A stretch of 64,000 bases of DNA from Paulownia fortunei. Taxonomy: Eukaryota > Streptophyta > Magnoliopsida > Lamiales > Paulowniaceae. The stretch's first letter is position 1; the number at the start of each line of letters is the position of its first letter. Shown in pieces: positions 1 to 11,800 of this stretch. The DNA lies in the NCBI GenBank assembly GCA_019321725.1, contig CM033118.1, forward strand, positions 17,448,071 to 17,512,070. The letters run 5' to 3'. The notes beneath the pieces were generated by a model that searched no databases, had not been told where the DNA came from, and was given only the letters and a program-made list of their open reading frames with translations. Made by a program: the position numbers and the translations under genes.

Positions 1-1409
1 TTTTTGAGATCAAAACTTAGAGTAGCTAGGAAAACTATCAAGGAGAAGTGTTGTGAAACTGACATTTCTCCTACCTATATTGCTTTTTATATTTATAGTG
101 GTTGAATGTCATTCCCTAGCTATGTTGTTTTTTCTTAATAGAGTGGCTGAAAAAATTAGCTATAAATGTATTATGATTTTGTGTTGACATATGATCTTTC
201 ATTATGCTTATATATATGTGTAAGATTGTTATGAAATATCAATAAAAATCATAGAATTTTTCTTCTCATCTATTTCTTTTTTTTCTCTTTCTTTCTTTCT
301 TTCATTATCATACTTTCTCGTACCAATACATCAACACAGAATAATAACTTAGAAGATAGATGAAAAGAAGAGTACTTGATAAACCAATCAAGAGCTTTGT
401 AGAGGTGGTTTTTTCCAAACTTCCTTCTTTGAGAAAAAGCTTAAAATGAATAAAAACCATGTGAAAAAGCTTTCAGAGCCAGTATATTTTTCCTACATTG
501 AGGGGTTTGAAGATGAATATTTTAGTCATCAACTAGGACCACTAGTTTGAAAATCAAACAGTATTGCTCTAATGAACCAAATGACAGCATGATGGGATGA
601 CAACTTCCACCTCCGGATTGGTGGTCCTTAAAACGAAAATAGTCAAGAACTTGTACAGTCCACGTACGAACTATTATGCTGGTATACTTAGTAATTCATT
701 CAAATTTTATTACCAAATTTTAAGTTTTAGTATCTGTCACAATTATTTGGCAAAAATTGATGAAGTAATAGTGTTGAATGAATGTTGTTTATTCTGTTAC
801 GACTAACGATAACACCTTAAGCCGAATTACATAGTTTCATAGGTCCTCAGACATTGAATCCCAATCATATAAGCATACAAAGTTTCAAAGAAGACTATGA
901 GGTATTATGGAATAGCTACTCTGGTTAGAAGCATCTCCAATACGTAGAGATTAAATGGAGGTCATTTCCCTATGCCTAATAGTCTATTACCTATATATTT
1001 TTTATTTTGTTTTTTAAAGGATTATATTGGTTGTTTTTCCATGTCCCCTCTATGGCTCTAAACCATGACTAATTAAGTCGTAGGTGTAAGGTGTTTATCT
1101 TATCCAATACCAATATTTAACCTAATCATTTTCTTCTGTGTATTAGGTTAGTGAACCAATCAAAAGCAGGAAGTGGTGTTTTCTTTAAATATTTAGCAAT
1201 TAACATTGACTTAGAACAACAAATCACTTTCTTTGAAAAATATTGCTGCTTATTCTTGTGACATTGATCAGTTTACTGGGAAGATACAAAAGAAACAACA
1301 TGGAAAACACACGAAGCCATAAACATGGCTTCCCTGAACCTTTTTTTCCTTATTCTGAGCAAAAGAATAAACCAGAGATCCTGATTCCAAAGGGAAAGTG
1401 AAGAACAGT
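1..1409. other. Intergenic DNA and 3' flank of the germin-like gene
   Basis: No convincing gene. The only open frame of note (about 597-806) has no recognisable content. The part next to position 1409 should be the 3' untranslated region of the minus-strand germin-like gene. A CT-rich stretch lies near 270-302. Nothing else stands out. Confidence 0.5.
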
Positions 1410-2087
1410 TTAACCACCAAACTTCGACTTGATTTCATCAATGACAGTTTGCTCAACTTGGAAAGCTTTGGTCAGAACATCATCAGGGACAGAAGGCCTT
1501 GAAGCAAAGAGATTCAGGGGAACCACAAGGGCCCCTGGCAAATGACTGTTAAAAGCAGTGAAAATCAATGCTTTTTCCTGTCCAACATTCAGCTGGAAGT
1601 GCACTAGCCCCCTTGGGATCACAAACATCTGTCCTGATGTCAAATTTTTCGAGTAAAACACGTTCCCAGTTGTTATCAGCCCCACAAGCAGCTGCCCCTG
1701 AATGACTATGCCAGACTCTGTGGCTCGAGGGTGTGAATGAGGAGGATTAAGCCCTCCAGGAGCGATATCAACACGGTTCATAGAGATTCCTAGAGTGTTC
1801 AGGCCTGGAAATGCAAGAACATTGCCCTGAGCCACACTGCTTCCAAAGGTATTGTTCGTGCTCCCCTCTCGGCTAAGCCCATCAAAGAAAAAGTCATCTG
1901 AAGTTACGTTTGAGGCTGGTTTGCAGGGAAAACCGTTCAATGATATCGTGCCTTTCAAATCCGCTATGCAGAAGTCCTGCAAGGGATCAGGATCTGCAGA
2001 GTGAGAAGGCAATGGTAAGAGTGGCAAAAGTATTGAGCAGAGTATAAGGATGGCATTCAAAGATGACTGACCAATTATAGAAGCCAT
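1410..2087 (-). CDS. Germin-like protein, secreted cupin (complete, single exon)
   Basis: The protein has 225 residues. The start is the ATG at 2085-2087; the frame is open further upstream, but only with non-ATG codons there. Residues 1-30 form a hydrophobic signal peptide, so the product should be secreted to the cell wall. The two N-terminal cysteines typical of germins are C40 and C55. Germin box 1 carries H117, H119 and E124 (HSHPRATE), and box 2 carries H163 (PRGLVHFQ). These are the four cupin metal ligands, usually manganese. NxT glycosylation sites are at N60, N78 and N148. The C-terminal IKSKF is typical of the family. Length and sequence fit Arabidopsis GLP10-type proteins. Family members form oligomers and may have superoxide dismutase activity; oxalate oxidase activity is not shown by the sequence. 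A TATA box lies 57-66 bp upstream of the ATG. The family identity is secure; the enzyme activity is open. Confidence 0.95.
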   Translation of the reverse strand: MASIIGQSSLNAILILCSILLPLLPLPSHSADPDPLQDFCIADLKGTISLNGFPCKPASNVTSDDFFFDGLSREGSTNNTFGSSVAQGNVLAFPGLNTLGISMNRVDIAPGGLNPPHSHPRATESGIVIQGQLLVGLITTGNVFYSKNLTSGQMFVIPRGLVHFQLNVGQEKALIFTAFNSHLPGALVVPLNLFASRPSVPDDVLTKAFQVEQTVIDEIKSKFGG

Positions 2088-2143
2088 GGAGCAACTGATA
2101 TGTGATGTAATGAAGCTATTGCCTATTGAAGGACAGTTTGATT

Positions 2144-2153
2144 GCTTTATAGG
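2144..2153 (-). promoter_or_regulatory. Probable TATA box of the germin-like gene
   Basis: On the minus strand the sequence reads CCTATAAAGC, 57-66 bp upstream of the ATG at 2087. This spacing would put transcription start about 25-35 bp before the ATG. The motif and distance are what a plant TATA promoter needs; no start-site data support it. Confidence 0.5.
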
Positions 2154-4826
2154 CCATGTTTCTTGAGTCTTATTCAAGAAAGTCAATGGAAGAAATCAAA
2201 CCAAAAAATCTAAGATAACAAATGGGTTTGGAGTAGTTGGCTTTTGAATCTTGATCATAGATGGAAAACAACATCATGAAGAGAAAGTGAAGGAATGACC
2301 TCAAGGGAGCATGTCACTGGAACGGGACAAAGTCAGAATTCTTAATATCAGATATTTTTATTCATATGGGATAACAATTTCAAATTTTGAAAAGGAAAAA
2401 TTATGAATTCCATGTAAATGTACATATAAAACTTGAGATTATAGACAAAGTGAGGGGCGACTACTCAGTCCAGCCCCTTGGTTCCGTCTCTGTCAGTATT
2501 TTTTATAAGATATACGAAATTGACAATTTCTTTGGAAAGAGAGAGCAGATTGAAAGAATTAGTCTAACAGCAATCAACAATTCTTTTTCCACTGGAAGTT
2601 TTCTGCTAACTAACTTGGACAAAACATAGCCAAAAAATTTATCATACTTGAACAAACCAATTAAATTGACATTTTGATTTTTGACATTTCTATTTGTCTT
2701 TTCATCTCTAATTAACTCAGCAAGAAGAGTGGCGCATTTAAAAAGCTACAAGGTTTCTCTCATGGACTTGGTAAATTTAGGGCCAGTGGGATTATTTTTC
2801 ATTGCACAAGGCTTCAAAAACCAATAATCTTTTCATGTCATATGGTTAACAAAAATTTTATGCAGAAAAACTCCATGCAAGCAAAAGGCCATCCCTCTCT
2901 GATTTTCGGAGTCTTCATCGAGCCTAATTGATAAATAATGGCCATTTTGAAAGGGAGTTCGGGTAGAAGTATTAGTGCAGGCTCAGAAGTGATATAGATA
3001 TAGATATAGACAGATATGAGTAAACTGTATGGCTGCTGTGTACTTCACCATAATCAAAAGAACAATCTTATCACAGTTTTGCCTAAATTCTTGAAATAAT
3101 TTCAAAACTACAAGTATTTTCATCTGATCAAACCTTAGGGCATACCTACTGAAGCCAAGTTCCATTTCAAGTGATGGACTTATTTGCACAGATTAATGTG
3201 TGACAAAAACTGCATGAGAAACTATGAGTAATGGAGAGTCGATGACTATCTTGTTCCATCAAACTATCATGTTATGCAACTCTAGAAAAAGAGATTGTCT
3301 ATGAAAATGAGTCCAAGTAAAAAACAATTGATCTAGTTACATCAAAAGGGTAAGCCATTTCCTGTTCTCTAGCTACTATACTGCTAATCATCTTCAAGTT
3401 TTACACGCCCTTCTCCATATTTTGATTGATATAACAGACTGCTCAGCACTTGTACCGATGAAGGTTTACCAACCAAAAGCTTGCAATTGTGGCATTCATT
3501 CTTCAAGCAGACGACCACCATTTACTGCATACTCTCTCTATCAGATTGTTTCTCCAACCAGCATATCATGAAAGTATTTCCATGTGGGACGGAATTATAC
3601 GTATTGCAGATGAAAAGCTTCCTTCTGACATCAAGGCTGCACAGTCTTCTTGCGCGTTTTGCTTGCAAGGAGAATTTTTCTTAGGCCTAAGATGTCAACA
3701 ATGGCATCAAAATAGGAGATTCTTGTGTAAGAACAAAAGATAGTCTTCTTTCCTGACTAATACAAAGATGAATATATTACTCAATAGATTAGTAGTTAGA
3801 ACATTATCATATTCTAAGGCCGGAAGCTCTAGCGTACCATTCTATTCAAGTACTGGAGTTTTTCTTCAAAGAACTAGTAAAGCATACATTAATAGATAGA
3901 TGGCCCTCACAGCATAATTTCTGTGCCATCTTCAAAATAAGCTTCCAATAGTAGCTAATAACATTTGAGAATCCATGCACAATACTTGGTAATGGTTCAG
4001 ATTTGGGTAATTGGTTGTATATGTCAATCATGATAGAAAGCTTAATTGAACCTTTACCAAGAACTCATAAACATTCAAGCTGGGACTCCAATACTCAGTC
4101 CAGCAAATCTATAGGTATGTACATCCTAATATGGAGAAAAGAATGGAAAAGAGAACGAAAAGGAACTGCCAAAAAAAAAAAAAATTGATTATATAAGTTA
4201 CCAAAAACTGCTTCATTCTATATGTGAAAGAGCTTCAAAGTCACTCTGAGTATACAAAATGATAGACAATGATGTTCAATGAGCACACATGAACAATGAG
4301 CTGCACTTTTCAGTTTAGACAGCAATTTGTCATCCCAACACAATCAGTATAGCACATAGGCTTCATTTAATCATGTCGAAGATATCTCATAACTCATTGC
4401 ATTTTCAGAAACTCTAGATTAAGTGATGAGCTACCTAGATACAACTTAACACCAGTCACTAGCCCTGCCTTCGGCATCCCCATCAATTAGACATATAATA
4501 CTCATTGGCTGTCATTGCAACTACCAACACAATGGAGAATCACTTCCAAATGAAACATTTGGTGCAAATAACCCAACCCCAGATAGAAGATAACCTATGG
4601 TTAGATAGTAGCTAGAAATGATGTTTTCTTTTGAATGCTCAAAGGGTAAAACATTTTCGGCAGCCCAACAAAACTTTCTTCATATCGCACTCTTCACTGT
4701 TTTACCTGATTTATTACAACTTCAAACCTTTTTTCATCTCTCTGAACAAACATCAGGAAAAAAAAAAGCAAAATCAAATAAAAGGAGAGAGATCTTTGAA
4801 AGGAAATCACCTGCAGGAAAAAAAGG
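2154..4826. other. Intergenic DNA between two minus-strand genes
   Basis: This stretch holds the upstream region of the germin-like gene and the 3' flank of the GTD-binding gene. No complete gene is visible. A short coding-like frame at about 3480-3640 is listed separately. Small low-complexity tracts include a GATATA-type repeat near 2993-3010 and a poly-A run near 4170-4183. Confidence 0.5.
3480..3743 (+). pseudogene. Coding-like fragment of unknown origin
   Basis: One plus-strand frame stays open with a normal residue mixture, including a stretch reading ADEKLPSDIKAAQSSCAFC. It has no ATG at its start, no clear promoter and no partner exon that I could find. It could be a relic exon of a decayed gene or chance. 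I do not recognise the family. Confidence 0.2.
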
Positions 4827-7188
4827 TCATGCATGTGTGTCATCTGAGGGAGATTTGACTGAGTGTCTTATCTTCCGGAGATGTTGTGCTATCTCAGTCA
4901 AGAGTTTAGTTCCCTCGCACCCTCTTTGCAGCGTCATAGCAGCATGCTTTAAGAAGCCACTATCTGCTTCAATGGCTCTCAACCTCTCCTTAATCAAAGA
5001 TACTTCTCTTGTAAGGGTAACCTTTTCTTTGTTTCGTGCTAGAACAGGAGAACAACTAAGGTTTAAGGATAATGGAGAAAGAAAGTGAAAGATGTAAAGG
5101 AAAAAAGATTTTGGAAACAATAGCCACCAGCTCCAAAATTGAAAGGCTTAATTTCGGCATTCAATTACCTCTGCTTTCATCTTCATGATTGATTGTCCCT
5201 AACTCTGAGGAATTGGATCCTTCATCTGCATTAATTTTTATCTCAAGATCAGTCAAAAGACCAAGAAGATAAGATCTCTCGCCCTCAAAATCCAAAGATG
5301 ATTCCTCCTGATTTCCTCCTCCATTCTCCAAAGAGCGTTCAAAAGGATGCTCACTTTTATTTTGATAAGCTCCATTTAAGCTACCGAAGTCTGATTTCTC
5401 ACTACGTGATGACAAAGACTGAGAGTTTCTGTCTTGGTAATCTTCATCATCAAGTTCACAAATCTCACTCCCTACTTTCTTGATATGCCCATATTTTTCT
5501 CTGTAGGTCTCGAGTTCAGACTCTAAAGCCTTTATGTCTTCGTCTCTCTTTAAAAGCATGTCTCTCATGACTTGCAGAGCTTCTTCATCATACTCTGCCT
5601 GCTCTTCCATCATTCTCTGATACTGTAAAGCCTCCATTTGGACAGCTGCCTTCTCTGCTTGTAGCCGGGTAATCATGGCCATTGCATTGTTTGCTGCTAC
5701 ATTAGAACAACTCCTTTCTTCGTCCAATTCCATGTACAACTCCATCAGGGACTTGTGGTCCAGACGAACTTGTCTCTTCAAACGATTCAAAATGTCACCA
5801 TCTACCTCATTCAGAGCACTTGCATCATTAGGATCCACAATAATGTCTCCTTTGTCAACTGATAGTTTTCTGATACCCCTGTTCAGCCATCTAGGACTCA
5901 CTTGAGCTGAATCTAATGGGGTTCCAAAAACTTTATTTCCTCTTGTAAAAGTAGGGGTTCTATTAGCATCTTCATTTATGTCCTTGGAATCTGGCAACAA
6001 TGATGCCGTTGTGGCTTTGACATCCTCTCGACCTGATATAGGATACATACAACCATTTAGCATCAACCTACATGCAATTTATATATCATCACAAACTCAT
6101 CCTTTACATGAAAACAAAGTTTAGAAAAGGCCTCGTATAAAAGTCAGACGCACAATAAGCACAAGCTTCTTCTGCTATTTCCTAACAAAAGTTCATATGC
6201 TAGCTCAAATCCCTGATGTTCAGAACAAACTGTTGACCGCAGCATGAATAACAATCGAACAAGAACATGAACCTTATGTACTCTGTCTTTCCTGCTACAA
6301 ATGCATTTCTATTATCTAAGATTGGAATCAAGAGGAATAAATTTATTCTGATTCTTCACCAATATAAAATTTCATTCATTTGAATATATGACTGAGAGAG
6401 TGCAATTTTTTGCAGCAGTTTGCTCCATACAGGAAAGTAACACAGCAGCAATACTACTCACCTTGATTATCTACATTTGAAGCATCATCCTCCGGAACCT
6501 CTGAATTGGTGTCTGACATTAGCTTAAGCTCTGAGTACCTAATACGTGGCAATTCTATGTTGCGTCCTTCCTCATTTCTGCTTGCCAACCACGATGCTCG
6601 AGGAGATGGGGCTGGAGAATTCATCGATAAACTCCTTACATATTTTGAGGATGATCTCAATTTCAGAGGCTCTCCACAACAAGAACACCTAGGAATGCCA
6701 CTCTTCTCATCAGATAGCTCTGTATCATCCTTCTTTAGTGGCTTTATGAGCGATTTCCGGTCGTCCTCCACAAAGCAATCAATATCCTTGTGCAAAATCC
6801 CAACAAGGGACTTGTATTTATCACAATCAGAATCTTTCTCTGTGGCAAAGGAGAGAAGGCATCCCTGGCACATGCTACGAATATCGGTCAACTTCTTATG
6901 CATGTGGCAATAGGCGAGGGACGAAATGTCCTTCTTGTGAACCTCACATATGGAATCATTATAGTAAAAACTGGAGTTCCTTTGGACAAGGACATGATCA
7001 ATCCTTGTGCAGAGCAAGCATGGAATTCTCAGTTCAAAGAACTTGGCGAATTCGTTGGAAACGAAAGCGAGTAACCCGTCAATGAAAAGCAGGATTATCA
7101 TCACCCATTCAAGGATGGCATAAATCAAGAAATGTGGAAACTTTCCGAGCTTTTGCTCAACAAGGCTCTTAAATGATCCCACCGGCAT
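4827..7188 (-). CDS. GTD-binding (DUF593) protein, putative myosin-binding vesicle receptor
   Basis: Coding exons on the minus strand are 7188-6462, 6032-5169 and 5038-4827. Both introns are GT-AG in phase 1, and together they give 600 residues ending at the TGA at 4827. A hydrophobic membrane segment lies at about residues 19-45. It is followed by a Cys/His-rich segment with CLLC (57-60), C81/H84, C94/H97 and CQGC (107-110). Residues 320-427 form a long heptad-rich coiled coil matching the GTD-binding domain (DUF593). More acidic and helical sequence follows to the C terminus. Arabidopsis MyoB proteins of this layout sit on vesicles and bind the globular tail of class XI myosins, so this protein probably tethers organelles to myosin. 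The maize homologue FLOURY1 is an ER protein-body membrane protein. Family is secure; the exact cargo is not visible. Confidence 0.95.
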
Positions 7189-8851
7189 ATCGACACATGC
7201 CTAACAATAAAAAACCCCAAAAAACAAGAATGATACCACAAATTATGTACAGAAATGCAGGGAATCAAAATGTTTGAAATGGAGTGGGATAGATCATGAC
7301 ATGCTGAGAACAAGGCAAACCCCAGATCATGACCTCTCTATCTGCGTTGCTATGGCTGTGTGTCTCTCTCTCTGTATGGCTGTGTCTGTACGATGAAGAA
7401 CAACAAACAAGAATGTGTGTTTCAGAGGTTGCCTAAATTTGGATGTGTCCTTCGTTTGGGCTATATGTGGTAAAGGGTCACAAATTTTGTTTTCAAATTA
7501 AGAAGATTGTCAGGCGGACCATTTACCTGAATTAACGGTCTACCATTAACAACCAATGAAAGGCAAAAGTAAGAAACTGTGACGTTTAGCAGGTCATAGC
7601 TTTTTCATTGTGTTTGAAATGAAAAAAAAAAAAAGTAGAATCTTTGACAATTTTGCTGTGGTGGTTATTTAGTTACACGAGTATTTTGACTTGATCTGAT
7701 TTGTTATTCAAAAGCAAAAGAAAGACATTTGCAAACAATTGAGATTTAAAAAATTCTCATAGTAAATGAGTAGATTTTTTTTAAAAATATATATATAAAT
7801 TAAATTTATACGTGGTTTCAAGTTTAAGTGACTACTTCCATACCACTAACTAAGCAATTAAAAAAAAACTCATTGTAATTAAAGGAACAAGTGTTCATTT
7901 ATGACAACATTTACAAGATTAAAATCAAATACTCTTGTCTGCAAAGAACCTAACTGTTTGTTTTGGTATACAGTAAGTCCTTAGGTTTTTTGCACAAGAT
8001 AAAAGTCTTTCTGATTGACAGTTTTGCTTATCATGGATAATGAAGACCTTGTCAGCCAAGATCAAGCAGAGAGTTTATGATCATTTCTGGACTAGCATGC
8101 ACAAGAAATAGAATTTTGAGGGAAAATTAGCTACCACCCACTTGGTACAATTCAAATGAATTTATTAATTGTTAAATGATATTGTTGACATCATTTTTGT
8201 AATAAAATATTGACACTGTTTTTAATAATTTAGTGATCTACAATCCCACTTGGGTATTGGTATCTCACGAGGCAAAAGATCATATGGTAGAGAATATACT
8301 GCACACTGGAAATGGCATAAATCCCGCGGTCATTTTTCTGGCAAGATTCAGTGCAAAAACAATATGGGCAGTCTATCTTCTGCAAGGAATGGAGCACATT
8401 TAGTTACTCTTAACAAAGAAGTTTCAAACTTATTGCCACAAATTGAATCGTTGTTGGTTGCAGATACAAACCCTCAAGGGGAGAAGGTTGGAAGACCAGA
8501 CTCCCTGTACTGAGCTGTTTATTGGGCCAAAAACAGTTCAGAAACAAAGAGCAGCGACGAACTTAGATAGCCTAGTGTAGGCTCAGGTCGTTTCAAGTTA
8601 ACAAATATTTCAAAGTAAAATTAGTTGGTCCCTGTATATTGCACGGTTTTGACACACGCTTGCAAATGAAAGCAATCTTGCAGGTACGATCTCTTTCTCA
8701 ATAACATATTAATGCTTTCAAAAAGTACACGCATGTGTATCAAGTAGTATAAACACCCAAGACGGGCAAGGTAGGGAAGCTACTTTTGCAGATGGTTAGC
8801 CGCGAAAGAAGCTATACTGGTGACTCCCCAACTGTTGGACATTTGGATCTA
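7189..8851. other. Intergenic DNA, promoter of the GTD-binding gene and 3' flank of the NOL9 gene
   Basis: The 5' untranslated region of the GTD-binding gene probably covers the CT-rich stretch near 7340-7400. The rest is AT-rich. An open frame at 8250-8513 with normal residue mixture has only a TTG start and no recognisable domain; it may lie in the NOL9 3' flank or be a relic. No other gene is seen. Confidence 0.5.
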
Positions 8852-11800
8852 CTAATTAGTAGAGAGTACATTTGCAGACATGTAAGGAGAAATACAGCCT
8901 TGTACCTGAGAAGAAAAAGAAAAAAAAAAAGGCAACAGTTCAAATTCAAATAGAGTTTAGACAAATAGCTGAAGATAATTAAGAGCATTCAATTTGTGGA
9001 AGGGCTTCAGAGGTTGCGGATAAGAGAGAACCAAAATATGTGGCACAACAATGGTCATAAATTCATTCTTCTCCAGTTTCAAACCAATAGATAAGTAATT
9101 TTGAAGTCAAGAAAATAAGTGAGAATCCTAGATAATAATGAACTTAGGAGAGTATTGTAATCAATTCCATGATGCAATTTCAAAACAATCATACAAAAGT
9201 AATGGCCCAATGCGAGAAAAGTCACCATAGTCAACAAAAATTAAGTGACGCTAACAAGCTTCAGAAAAAACAGAAAACAAAAACAAAAGTTATCTACAGC
9301 TGCAATTCACTAGTTGAACACATGCTGGAAATGAAGGTTCATATGATGTTTACACTAGAGTACAATGGTTTGCAGTCCATGATTCAAGTGAACCTAGGGT
9401 TGTAAACAAGTCGAGCTAGGCTCGAGCTCGAGCAAAGATGTCGAGCTCAAGCTCGAGAAATGTTTTAATTTTAATTTATTCTTTTTTTCAGAGATTAGAA
9501 ATTTTTTGAAAGATGAGAAGATTGTTAAATGATGGTGAATCCTATGGTGGAGAAAGTAGTAAATTACTCTTATCTATGTTTAGAGAACGAAAGGAGTAAA
9601 AATAAAACAGAAAAAGAAGAGAGGAAATTGCAACAAAATATAGGGGTGAAGAAGGATGAACATAAACAAGAAGGAAGGACTAACTTGCTCTTAAGTGATA
9701 AAAGAAATGTAATTACAAGGAAAGAAAAAAAGAGATAGAACAAATGGATAGATAAAGACAACAGCAACTACTGAGAGGCAGAAGAAAGCACAGCCGCGGG
9801 ATGCATAAGGAAGACAAGGAAAATTTCCTCCTACTTTCATTAATGATAATTTTATTTTCCCACTCAAAGTTGTTGGGCCCTAATTAGTTAAAAATGAAAT
9901 AAAAAATATTCAATGTAATACATTAGAGCATATTACAATTTTTGGTTAAATGAATAACATACATATTGTATATGTATAAGTAAAATGAGAATGTAAATGA
10001 ATCATTCGGAAAGTATGGCTTATTTTTACATTGTTTTCATATATGTCGTGTTTGTACTTATTTTTGTACTGTTTATATATGTATCATATTTATATTCAAT
10101 CAATACTTATAAAAAACTTTAATATAATTTCAGATTTTATATATAAGTTAGTACATACATGTATTACACGGATATAATATGAGTTTTTAGTTTTTTACTG
10201 ATATAGGTTGGCCAAAACACATATACAACTTATATACAACTTACCAATAGACTATAGTATAATGTAGTTAAAACATTAGCTAAATTTTAATATGAGTATA
10301 ACATCTCTATGTTGTAATAGCTTTCATAAATTTTTATTCTACTTTTGGACATCTAATTTTAATAATCACGAAAATATTACACATGTAATTTAAAAAATAA
10401 GATATAAAAAGTAAATTGTGAGCAAAATTGATCATATTAACTAGGAAAACCAATTCTATTGATACTTTAGCATTTTCCAAATACATATCACTTGAAATAC
10501 AATTTTTATACAATCAAAACTTTAATATCTAAAATTAGAACACTATCAATTTCATATATGTTATACATTTATTTATCACAATCACTCACACACGCATGTA
10601 TGTATATATAATATTTATATAAACACACACATGCATGTGTATGTGTATAATTTGGTTAACTCGTTAGCTTAATTTATGGACAGTACCGAACTAAATAGAT
10701 ATTTACAAAACACTAGACTGCATCTATGTGTATCTTGGTAAAAATACATATTTAATAAATAGAAAATGTGAAATAAATATGAAAACTTTTCATTATTTTT
10801 TAGAATACATGATTTTCACAAATTAGTTTGCCAAAAGAAATTTTTAATTTTGGAGTGAATATAAAAGGCTGTTAATACTAGTATATTGAATTAACAAGGT
10901 AATTTATATAAGCAAAAAAAAAATGAATATGAAATACATAAGATAAGACAAATAATACATATATATCTTATATTCAACAATTATTTATGAAATATAAGAG
11001 GGGGTTTATAAACATGCATTAATTGGACATATTTGTAGAAACATATAGGAATATTACATAATCTCAACGGAAATATACATAATTTTATGGCTATATTATT
11101 ACTATTATTTAATTATATGAAACTCAAAAAAGCGAATTATAATATGTTGCTTATGACTTTCAATGCATTTTCACATAATATTAAATGTTTATACATTTAT
11201 ATAAAAAAGTATTTCAAAAATAATAAAAAAGCTCGTGAGAAAACCTCTATGTGAACTCGAGCTCGGCTCGCAAATAAACTCGAGCAAGCTCGAGTAGAGT
11301 TTGAGCAAAAAGTTCCAGTAGCTTGCAGCAACATTTAAGGTTGACCGCAAAGTTCCATAACCTTAAATCTTTTTAATGTAATTTCTTTAAGATTAAAGAC
11401 TAGCATAATAAGTTAAAGAAAAAAAATGACAATATTATGAAAAGAGAGAGAGAGAGAAGAAGAAGAAGACGAATTCCACGAAATGAGATTTTTCTGGCAA
11501 GACGTGTACCTGTAGTAAAGAAGTAGGAATTTGAATAAACCCCTGAAGTAACAGATCAACATCATCTAGACTCTGCTGTGGAACAGGGGTTATAACATGG
11601 AGCACCCCTCTGAAAGTGTCAATGCCTCTCACTATCCCTGGTTCATTAAAGAGAGAAATTTGAGCTTTCACAAGAATTAAAACAAAACAATACCAAGGTA
11701 TTGAAGAAGGAACATATCAGCAGCAGCAAACTGCATACCAGTCAACTTTAGCAGAATGAGCTTCTGAGAGAAGGACGAGTAAGGGTCATATGTTTATGAA

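Noticed and set aside
4618..5088. 156-codon plus-strand frame
   Set aside because: It lies antisense to the last exon of the GTD-binding gene, whose coiled-coil frame and splice sites are clear.
8250..8513. 87-codon plus-strand frame
   Set aside because: Only a TTG could start it, no family is recognised, and no splice partners were found.
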